Part shown: positions 15,301 through 26,700 of the stretch, one piece after another
Layout of the letters: each line of letters begins with the position of its first letter
Numbering within the stretch: position 1 is the stretch's first letter
Assembly (NCBI GenBank): GCA_942159475.1
Contig: OW804096.1
Location: 42,965,744-43,029,743 of the forward strand
Length of the DNA: 64,000 nt
Direction of reading: 5' to 3'
From: Sthenelais limicola
Lineage: Eukaryota > Annelida > Polychaeta > Phyllodocida > Sigalionidae
Program-made: the position numbers and the translations under genes
Notes under the pieces: model-generated
Told to the model about the DNA's origin: nothing
What the model saw: only the letters and a program-made list of their open reading frames with translations
Database searches by the model: none

Positions 15301-18300
15301 TAAACCAACTAGAGGGACACCTTCAAGCAGAAATGAGGTTGGCAGGTTTTTGGATTTATTTCCAAAGTGAGCTTTAATCTGCGTCCAAAATTTCTTACTG
15401 TTTTTGCTACAGTTGTTTAATTGGTTGCGAATCACCTCCCTCTTTTGTGCCTTTACAAGTTTGTTTATATTCCTTCTGAGTCTTACGGCTTCACGGTAGT
15501 CAGATTGAGATCTATTTTTTCTGGACCGTTTAAACAGCATATCTCTATCAGCGATCATTTTCAGTATGTTCTGGGGTAGTACCATTTTTCCCTTTCTCTT
15601 AGTTGAGATTACCTCTACCGGACTGTATTTGTCTAGATAACTCACTAAACATTTTTTCATGTTGATCCACATTAAATCAGTCGGTGTTTCAATGTCACCA
15701 AAACAGAATTTATTTACAAGTGTATGTTCAAGGTTGACTCTCATATGTTCGTGATTTATATTATGATATCTTCTACCGTATCTCTTATCTAACTGTATCG
15801 GTTCTTTGTTTTTCTTTATTTGCGTGAAGGTACAAAGATGGTCCGATATGTTATAGTTTAATACACCAGAATTCATAACATGGGGATGATCAGTAAACAT
15901 TACGTCTAGAAGGGTACCATTATCACTATTATATCTGGTTGGTTCATTCACCAGTGATTCCAAGCGAAAATCTGTCATCAAATTGAGCATCTCCCCTGTT
16001 TTAGGATCAAGGTCATTAATAAGGTTAATATTAATGTCACCGCAAAGGAAAATAACATTGTTTGTTCTTCTTTTGACGGACATGAGTGTTGTTTTTAACT
16101 CAGACAGGAATAGGGCTTTATCCCCTGTTGGAGGACGATAACAGTTTAGAACACTTATACTTTGTCGTTGACCCGGTTTAACCATAATACATTGAATTTC
16201 AATGCTACCATTACATACATTGAGGTCATTCAGTAACCATTCGTCTACTTTGAAGTCGTTGTGGATGTAACAGCATAGCCCTCCTCCACTTTTTTTAACA
16301 TTAGGATGATCAGATTTCCTATCAAAGCGATACAGGTTGAATCCATTCCCAATATCTAAGTTTGCATCAAAATCAAGTTCGTTTAACCAGGTTTCTTGTA
16401 TACAGACGATTTTTACAAATCTGCATATAAGGGTGTTTTCTAGTTCCTCTACCTTGTTTCTTAATGACCTTATATTTAATGAAAGAATGCCTAGGCCTTT
16501 CATATTAATCAAGTTTGGCGTTTCAACCGATTCCATTACGTTTAAATACGATCACTATAATTGACATTTCATGACACACTTTGCGATCAGGTCCATCGAC
16601 CTCATGACTTTTCTTAAACTGAGTTTCGCGTTTGTAGCGGGAGGTAAAAGGCAGGGTAACATAGGTTAAAAACAGGGATAGCCATTCTAGGCTTGACGGC
16701 ATGCACAACGAGTCGAGACAACAGCAACAGCAATTTTACTGGGTGGTCATCGGTTTGTAAGGAACATCGTTTTCAGTCCATGGACAAAATATACGTGTTA
16801 ACATATTTACAACAATTTTCAGTACGAACATACCAAATATACGACGTAGCAAGCAAAAAAGCAATTTCTACTAACCCAAACGATACAGAAACAGGACCGT
16901 GTCCGCCATCTTGGAACTAAGTGCAAGCTCCGCAGAGTATGAAACACCAAATTATGTTTTTGCCACGATCATGCAGTTACAACAAATGATAGTGAGTATG
17001 ATTTTCATATGGCTAATTAATATGGATTCTGATAATTTTATGATGTAGTATTTAAGTCAATAAACGAGCGAAAGTTGATTGTCATTTGCTGCGGCGTCAT
17101 TTCCGGTTAGCCGCTTCCACATTGAACATGTGCGTAAGAGGGGACGTAAATACCGAACAAAACTATGGAAATACATATGTTTAAAAAATACCTGAAGAGT
17201 GACAATAAGGATGTTCGGTAGAAGAAGGTGAGAGGTTTAAGGACTACTGTTTTTTGTTTCTCTCATTCGTGCCATCGATTCGTTAAATGATTTCTCAATG
17301 TCCGAGGTCGCGAGTTGACCGTCCATTCGTTTGAGTGGGTGGGGCGTGCTACTAGCGAGAATAGCCTCGCTCGTCATAACATCGATGTTCATGGATTGAT
17401 TGGTGATTGTGCGGTCTTGGACAGGGCTTGGGGCTTTCTCGGATGAATTCCTGGTCGTATATAGACTGGGTAGGGGGTCAGTTTCCATTTGTACTTCTAA
17501 CTTGCTTTCCTCGATCGATGGGTAGGCGCTAAAGAATCTGGGTTTGGCGAGGGCTTGCGACCGTGGACTCAGTTTTTTCCAGTCGATCGGTTTAGGGGGC
17601 GGGGTCATCATTTGGATTTCATTTAACTCATGCTTGAACCTTTCTTTCATTTCAGCTCGCACACTCATGAGGATTTGTCCTTGTCGATTTTGGCCTTCCC
17701 ATGTGCGGGTCTTTAGCTTGATGCTTCCCAAGAATACTCCTGCTGCCCACCTCATATCACCGGTGGCCTCTATCAACTCCATGTCTTTAGTGGAAAGGAG
17801 AAGAGCGCGTAAGTCTTTATTTTGAACGTACTTTGCGACATTGATGGACCTCATAAAAGATTCCTCTCGCTGGTCCCACTGGTCATCTGTCTGGAGTTTG
17901 GACCCCAGTTCTTTGATCTCATAGGGATCCCTCATCTTTGCGAGTTTTCTTGCTGCTGGATTGTTCCCCGTTCTTAGTGCTTTCAAATAGAAGAATGCAT
18001 GCTCTACTGAGTAGAAGTAAAGTCTGTTGATATTTATTTCGCAGGGGTAAAGATTCGATGGCCACGCGTAGCTGCTTTGGTAGGCGATTCCGAGCGCGAC
18101 CTTCTGTACCTTGATGGATTCGGGATTCATGGATTCAGGTAAGAGATCAAGCTGGTTAGCAGAGTAAGCCCTTCCTCCAACTACCAGTTTATCACCCTTC
18201 ACCTTTGCATTTTCGTCGAACTGAGTATTAACAGCCTTCTTGGCGATTTGCCTGATTAGCCCACGGTGCCTTCTCACCTCCGGATTAATGTCATCCTCGA

Positions 18301-21300
18301 AGGACCAATGAACTATAGCGGGGAATTTCTCTGGGGGAAATTTATAACTGTCGAACAAGGAACCTTTTAGCTGCATAAACAACTTTTTGTCCTTCAACGC
18401 CTTGAATCTAACAGATATGGGGTCGGGGCGTCGTCGGTTTTGATGGTAGCTCTTAGAGACTATTCTATAGGTCTCATCCAATTGGTCTCTTCGGAAGGAG
18501 GGGATTACCATTTTGACAATCTCTGTGACTATAGCATCAAGGTCTTCATCACGTCTAGCAAGAACACCGTTAAACACGACACATTGCTGCCTTAATTTGG
18601 TATCCATTTCATTATTGATGAAGCGCTGTTTCTCTAACTCAGCAGTTAGGTAGTCGACATGATTTTCTAATTTATTCAACCTTTCTTCCATTTGTTTAGA
18701 GCACACGTCCTGTTCATTGTTCCGGATTATCTCATCAGTGAGATTGTTGGCCACTTCCACACACAGCAGTTTTGCTTCACTTACCGCACTAGCATTGGCG
18801 ACTTGTCCAGCTTGGAGTGTAGCAAGAGTTATGGCCGACTGCGCAGATGGATTTAACGATAGCTCATTAGATGCAGACGTCATCTTGGAAGATATGGAAG
18901 GATTATCAGTTAGCTGTGATTTCTTAGCTTCCGGGGAAATTCCTGAGGAGCCTTCTCTGTCTCTCTTCATAACCCACGGATTGTACGGTTAAACCTCGGT
19001 AGTGTACAAGACTGTATGGCGAGTGTAGTAAACAATGGGTCAGCTCGTATTATCGCCCACTGTGATTGAAGTTCTGATAATTCAGTTACCAGGAAAATTA
19101 TCACGAACTTGAGTTGACAAGGATAATGTAGGACAGTTCATGGATGGATTATACTTGGATAAAAGCACGTATTATTTACACAACCATGGATCGAAGGTGA
19201 GTTGCTACTTCCGAATTTACGCGGCAAGCGAGAGGTCCGCCATCTTGAATCCTGAATCCTGAATCCTGAATTTCATGCAGTTGAATTAACATAGCCACAA
19301 GGTTCTGTAACTATTGGGCAAAATCAATAATGAATCCATGATTGAAATATTACTGCATCAAAATATGTATGTATTAGAACAATACACATGGTGTGCAGGT
19401 CTATAAATCAATTGCTAGTCAAGAGATACATGCATTTGCACAATATGCATAGTGTACAGGTTCATTTTCATGCAGTTGAATTAACATAACCACAAGGTTC
19501 TTTAACTATTGGACAAAATCAATAATGAATCTATGATTGAAATATTACTGCATCAAGATATTATGTATTAGAACAATACACATGGTGTGCAGGTCTATTC
19601 TCATGCAGTGGAGTGAACATGACTACAACTGTTGGATAAAATCAATGATGAATCTATGATCAAAATACTGTAAGGTAGTGTCCATTGCTTGTCAAGAGAT
19701 ACATGTGCATTTGCACAATATGCATAGTGTACAGGTTCATTTTTATGCAGTGGAATTAACACGACCACAAGGTTCTGTAACTATTGGACAAAATCAACAA
19801 TGAATCTATGATTGAAATAGTGTTGCTAGTCACGAGATACATGCATTTGCACAATATGCATAGTGTACAGGTCTATTTTCATGCAGTGGAATTAATGTGA
19901 CCACAAGGTTCTGTAACTATTGGACAAAATCAACAATGAATCTATGACTGAAATAGTGTTGCTTGTCAAGAGATACATGCAGATAATATGTGTAGTGTAC
20001 AGTTTCATTTTCATGCAGTGGAATTAATGTGACCACAAGGTTCTGTAACCATTAGACAAAATCAATAATGAATCTATGACTGAAATAGTGTTGCTAGTCA
20101 AGAGATACATGCATTTGCACAATATGTGTAGTGTACAGTTTCATTTTCATGCAGTGGAATTAATGTGACCACAAGGTTCTGTAACTACTGGACAAAATCA
20201 ATAATGAATCTATGATTGAAATATTACTGCATCAAGATATACGTATTATGATAGGATGTAACGAGGTTGGTTTCTGACTTACTGTACCCGTTGCCCACAA
20301 GTTTTTTTCGGCCAGGGATTTCACTCGAAGCCTACGACTTCTCGTGAAATCCCTGGCCGAAAAAAACGAGTGGGCAACGTGTACAGTAAGTCAGAAACTA
20401 ACCAAGTTACATCCTATTTTTATACCACGATCTCATATTGTACAATAAATCAATAAACAAACTATTTATTTACCTTGCTTCACTTGAATGATCCGCCATA
20501 TTGGTTTTTTGATATCAAAGTGCTAGACAAGGGTACTACTGATTGGCTAATCTACGACGAAACGTACGGCATATGACGTCACAAATGGGTGTGACGTCAT
20601 GAGCGAGCGAAACGTCAGCCAATGAGGACGCTTCTTACATTTAGGCTAAAAAAGGGTAATATTTTCACGCGTGGATCCAATCAACAAAACACAATAGCAG
20701 GTATCCACTCATTTGCAGCGTGTACAACCCCCGATCGTGGTATAATAGCACAATACACATGGTGAGCAGGTCTATTCTCATGCAGTGGAGTGAACATGAC
20801 TATAACTGTTGGATAAAATCAATGATGAATCTATGATCAAAATACTGTAAGGTAGTGTCCATTGCTTGTCAAAAGATACATGCATTTGCACAATATGCAT
20901 AGTGTACAGGTTCATTCTCATGCAGTGGGATTAACGTGACCACAACTGCAACTTGGATGCATAAGTACAATAAACATGGTGGGCTGGTCTATTTTCATGT
21001 AACAACCTTACCCATTGGATAAAATCAACAATGAATCTATGATTGAAATAGCGTTGCTTGTCAAGATATGTTTGCATTTGCAGAATACACATGATGTGCT
21101 GCTCAACTTTCATGCAGTGGAATGAACGTGACTGCAACCATGTTTGAAATACTTCATGGCAGTGTTGCTAGTCAAGAGATATGTATTTGCACACCATTCG
21201 TATTACAATACAAATGGTGTGCTAGTTTATTGAGGAGGTTCCGCAAGCAAACCTATCTCAATTACGTAACCGTCATAGATAGGTTTGCTTGCGGAACCTC

Positions 21301-23762
21301 CCTATTTTCATGCAGTGGGATTAACGTAACTATATAATGAGTAGCTACATGTATTTAGGACTTACTTTTCAAGGTGTTCTCCGTCATCTTCTACTCCTAA
21401 AGTGTCCATAGCATGTGAGGTCAGATCTCTAATGTATTTCTGAAAATATATTTATTCTTATTTGATTATTCCAAATAGAATGTCTTATGGGGTACAAAGA
21501 TAACAACCCTGAACCAATCTGCCACTATAAATGACATATACCCCGGTTTGACATGTATACATTCGCCTCATCTCCTCTACTGTAAGTGAGTTAGTGTTAC
21601 GGAAGAATGACCTGTCTGTGTTATATCAGGCATGAGGTGCCTAAATCAATCATAAGTGTAGCGCTTACCCTCCATAGATCATAATTTTCGTGACCGTAGA
21701 GAATTCCTCCGATAGACGTAAGTGCTGAGCTCATTGATCTCCAAGGGAAGTAGGAAACTTCTTTTTCGAGATATTTGGTCATGTTTAGCCCAACCGTGTA
21801 GCTTAACTGTGTGGAAACAGCTAGAGCGAATGCATCATCCAACAAGTTGGCCCTGTCAACTGCTGTGAACACCTGCGATAAATTCATATTCAAACAATTC
21901 ACTAGTAATTTCGAATGAGAAAAAGAACATAATTATATTACATTTTGCTCGATTAGATCATTTGGCCTGTGTTTCTGCCTTTTTTTTTCTTTTTTTTTTT
22001 AGATTTTATTTATACTTGGTTACCGACTCCCCTTTTTAATGGAACGGTAAGCCAGTTTCCTCTTAAATACATTAATTTGTTGGGGGGGGGGTTCATATTG
22101 TAAAATAATATTGAAAAAGGTAATAATACAATTAAACTGTACAATGTAAAATATATCAAAAATGGTCATAAAACATAGAACGAATAGGGAAAACTCACTG
22201 TATGGTCGGACCGAAGCTGATTTGCTAGGAGGTCCCAAAGTTTTTCCTCGTAATTTACTCTATAATATCCCGTTTGCATCGGGTTCATTTTAATCCATTC
22301 ATTAGCGTTGCTGCGAGGATCCCGGAACGTTACTAGCATGGGAAATATATACCAATTAGTCTCATAACGATATTCGGGTTTTACATGTACTTTAGAAGAA
22401 CGAGTCAAGGAATCTGATTCCATCAGCTTTAATATAATTAACTTGATTATAATTACATGTGTTAGTAGATATGCAAGAATATCCATACCTTCCGTCTTGT
22501 TCATCCAGACTCTATCTTTGGCAGAAGGCGTTTGATATGTTAGTGCAATATACCATTCGTAACTATAAAGAGAAAAGTTTATTGTATTAGTTTCCATTAC
22601 TGTAAATGTGTGTTCGGCTACATATGAAATTGATATGGGTGAAGGTAACTGTTATATTGAAAACCCAACAGTAGTACAATATTTCTGATTTGAATTAAAT
22701 GTCTTGCATTACTAAACACCATGACACTTCGCAAAATGGTTCCAACTTAACACCATTGGAATACTCAAACCCTAGCTGTCGCATTAACTTGTACTATCAT
22801 GTTTATTCTCTTGACTTATCTGGCCGCCTTTAATAAATTAAACCGGTGCACGTGAATGCTTCAGAAAAGCTCATAGGTCTGACTCACTTGTAGGGGGACT
22901 CAGGCTCGCTGGGATTAGAGGACGGGTTTGAGAGGAAGCGCTTTGGTGTAGCCTTTATATCACCAGATGGCAGCGCTGTGATGTCTATGACTGGATAACC
23001 CATTTGATAAACCCAAGGATTCATAACGGTCGTGACATTCACACCATCTCCCACCTCCTGCAAATGTTTGAAATTGGTTTGAGTTGGCTTCACAGACCAA
23101 GGTTCGTTGGATTCTACTTGGTATTTTCTAAGGACCTGTTTCTGTCTTATTCGAACCTCAGAAAGACACTTTATACACCCACTTCAATTAATAACAATAG
23201 AAACCGTAATGAATACTTCAGGGTGTACAATGATCAGAAAATGCATTATGGCAAATATGAAGGGGCTAGCTGTTGAAGGAAGATACAACACCATTCGTGA
23301 TATATTCACATAGACACTGCTATCATAGAGGCATATCAGAACACATATGATACATAATATATATATTATACATTATATATGTGTTCTAAGATGCCACTAA
23401 ATATCCATATATTATATGCATATTTCTATATTTTTCTCAACCTAAAAGAGAGAATATTGGTACTTTACAGTCGCTTATTTATGTTTCACATAGTATCACG
23501 AATCAAAAAGCGCCACTTACTTCTTGAAGAGCGGCCCAAAGATCGGGGGTAATTGCCGTACTAAACTTGTGGTCCCTTAAATATCGCTGAAAAGAGTAAA
23601 TTATAGGGTTTACTGAGACACAAAAATACACCTGATGATATCAAAGTCATAGATGTTGTAAATAGCAAACAACGTTATTAAGAAATTAGGTCAAACCTGT
23701 ATTCCAAGTTTGAAAACTTCTGACCCAAAGGTATTCTCCATCATTCGCAAGACAGAAGCACC
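9353..23762 (-). CDS. Aminopeptidase exons 8-19: end of catalytic domain and C-terminal helical domain
   Basis: Exon 8 continues [13 protein letters not shown]. Exons 9-11 carry [20 protein letters not shown] and [12 protein letters not shown], the end of the catalytic domain, and the link into the small beta domain. Exons 12-19 match the ERAP1-C-like helical region: [98 protein letters not shown], then the last exon ending SWLKDNVSL before TGA. Intron 14 (12071-21365) is expanded by the minisatellite and the LINE. Small introns elsewhere are 100-1,000 nt. Confidence 0.9.
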
Positions 23763-26700
23763 CTGCAAAATAATTAGAACGATTCCTGACTTTACGCAAG
23801 CGTTCATAATGATACCAAACGTAAAATAGGGAGATAGAAACTAAGTTCATTAACTCCGTCAATAACCGTACAGAATGTTTCTTAACGATCTGGACCTTGG
23901 GCTCTGAACATCCTTTAACAGGGCATAGATGTCAGCTATTTTCTAGACGTGTTTCTATTAAATGTTAGTGTCCAAAGTCGGTGACTTAAAAGACAAAAGA
24001 CTCTAATATACAACTATAAAATCACTAATAATATATACAACGTCGGCGGATTTAATCAGTTATATCAGTTCTGATTTAAAAAATCTGGATTTGCTTATTT
24101 TTTACCACCATATCATAACGATTGTTGAAACATGTATAAAATTAATTAGTGATGCAACTCTGGTTAATAGAGCATAAAGTTACAATAGCATGTAAAACAC
24201 ATACTTTGCTGTATACGATGCCATCGAATGCCTGATTGATTTCATTTGGGTGGGTCACGGGTAGGACAACAGGTCGGGAAGTTGTTGTTCCATCAGTAAG
24301 CAATATACTCTGTTGGGTGGTGACGACGAAGGAATCCATCTGAATAACAATAAGATCCCTCAAAATAATGACAGGTCCAATAATCTACACCAACGAGCCA
24401 AACGGGAACATTTCTACTCCTGCGGACTGACTATGTACTTCTAAATACGTTACAATGTATTTTATTGAAAGTTATTATAAGCATTTAGTGAGAATATCAA
24501 TTACAATACAATCGTTAGTTGACAAGCCAAATTAGGTCCCTTCAGATAGGATTTGTGAAGGTTATAGATGGGTGTACGGCAGTGCCTGGTGTGGATGCAT
24601 GCATGCAGGTAAAGGAAAACGGTGCTATCGATCTTAGTATCTTAACAAGTATAGGCTGGTCACCCTTAGAAACCCTTAGACAATGTATTTAATCTCAAAT
24701 GAATGTACATTCATTTGAGATTAAACCCAACTTCCCGGAACTTTACTGACTAAGGAAGGAAACATGCAGTCATACACAGAAAGATTTGAATCGAAACCCA
24801 ACATGCAAATATGAAGCCTTTTCGGGGAAACATGACCTACAGCGATGCCATCCGGTATAAATATGGTCCGATAGAGTTGAGAGGATATTTGGACGTGATT
24901 ATATTGGGCGGACAAAACTAGACCCAATCGCTACATGCATTATTATTTGAGAAACGAATATTATGAATAACCAATACCTTGTGGAGAATTGATGCATAAT
25001 GCACATTGGGATTTATTTCATTTAAACATTTGAAATGACCTGAAAGTTATAATCAATTCGGAGAGCATGCTCTATTGAAACCATTGAGCAGATACTGTTG
25101 AAACTATATTATTTTCTTGCAAGTCCTTTAGATCGACTGGGGTTGATGATATATAAGTAAGTCTCGGGTAAGTCTATTGTACAACAATTATGTTACAACG
25201 TTATGAATATGAACAAGGTCATTTTAAACTTCATCTCATCTTAGAATACAATAAACCACTCCTATAAGAAGAAACCAATCTAGGATTAAACTATGGGAGT
25301 GCGAGCATGTAGTAGAACGAGACATCATTAAGGTTGCCCTGGAATTTTACCATAATCCATGTGGGTTCAACTTCTATGACGGCCTTGTACTGGATGTAGC
25401 GGGCAAAACCTTCATTCAACCAGAGTTCATCCCACCATCGACAGGTGACGAGGTTACCAAAGTACTAAGTGCGACAAAATAATTAATAAAAAGATCATTC
25501 CTACGATTTTATTTGTGTTTCTTCGGGAAAGAAGTGACACAAGTGACAAATAGGGGATGTGGATGATCCAAAAACTGGAGCCCATGAAATGGAGACCTTG
25601 TTCAAGTTCTGGAAGCATGATACCTATGAGATATGGCTCCAGGAAAAAAATGATCAGGAAAACTACCAGTGGAAACTACCACAAGTAATACTTTCAACCA
25701 GGATGACTGCCATGCATCTGTGCATTATCATCCTCCTGAATAATAACAACGACCAGAGACAATATACCATTCCCTCTGCAAAACGCTTGTATTGTCTACA
25801 GGAATTAAAGTTTTTTTTACTATTATAGCCTGCATAAAACCCCATCTGCCAGAATTCAATTTATATATTTTCAATAACCATTATGACTGGTGGTGGTAGT
25901 TATCCTGGTTGGCATTTTGGTCTAGTTCCTGGTGGAAGAGTCCTGGATGGTAGTCTTCCTTTTCGGAATAAAAACATATCATCTAAAACAGAGATGTACA
26001 ATCCTCTTCCGTAGCCTCTGCATTGAATAATGGAATTGAATCCTGCTCGTTATTGAATATTCTCTAACTAAATTCCATACTTTTCGAAAAAAGAACCAAG
26101 AAGAAGACAAGAACACATGTGGTGCTGGTAGATCACCTGAAATACATCCAAATAATTCCACTTTAGTTCAATTAGAGATCGATTTTTATCAGACCTTGTG
26201 AGGGTGTGCAGAGATGTGCTAGCAAGGGTGCTATCTACTGGTACCTGCAACCATGGTGATAAATAAAGCTATATACAATGAAGCAGTATCCTCGATCCCT
26301 CGATTATTGGTGTAGTAGCTTAGGGGTTAACCCAGGATGAAAGTTGTCGTTTAATTTAAAATAGGAAATCAGGATCTAATTGGTTTAAGGCCAATTATAA
26401 AATGATTGAACACCGTCTGGGTGTAAAGGTTTCACATAAATATAAGAATTTGGAAGAACTTAAACAAAATCCAACCAAACAAACTTCGAGTTTCATCCTT
26501 GGGTTATAGATATAGGTGATACGGTAATACACAAGCTTATTTTGATACCATGGACCAATCTGGTTCTGCTACTGAAACAGCTACGTCGCCATAGTAACTT
26601 GCAAATCCTTCATTCAACCAAAGTTCGTCCCACCATAGATTGGTGACTAGATTTCCAAAATACTGAAATTTCAATTGTCCATTAGAGATGCTGGATTACA

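Larger units (their letters stand above)
13300..19270 (-). mobile_element. Full-length CR1/jockey-type LINE with intact ORF1 and ORF2
   Basis: An apparently complete 5.97 kb non-LTR retrotransposon in the same orientation as the host aminopeptidase gene. On its own strand the order is a ~300 nt 5' leader starting with TTCAGGA repeats and CAAGATGGCGG, ORF1 (577 codons), a 700 nt inter-ORF region, ORF2 (963 codons, endonuclease plus reverse transcriptase), a ~345 nt 3' UTR, AATAAA and a short poly(A) tail. A 6 bp duplication TTTCAT flanks it. Both ORFs are uninterrupted and the ends are crisp, so insertion was recent and the copy may be retrotransposition-competent. The AP-type endonuclease and RT motifs place it in the broad CR1/jockey group; the exact clade (for example Crack, Daphne or CR1) was not determined. 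Confidence 0.9.

Noticed and set aside
12112..21233. CRISPR-like array
   Set aside because: Repeats are degenerate ~135 bp head-to-tail monomers without repeat/spacer alternation, in a eukaryotic intron.
25351..26662. Reading exons 6A and 6B as both constitutive in one protein
   Set aside because: Frame would be kept, but 38 residues containing a second NEGFA would be added directly in the zinc site. Family length and spacing fit only one copy per mRNA.
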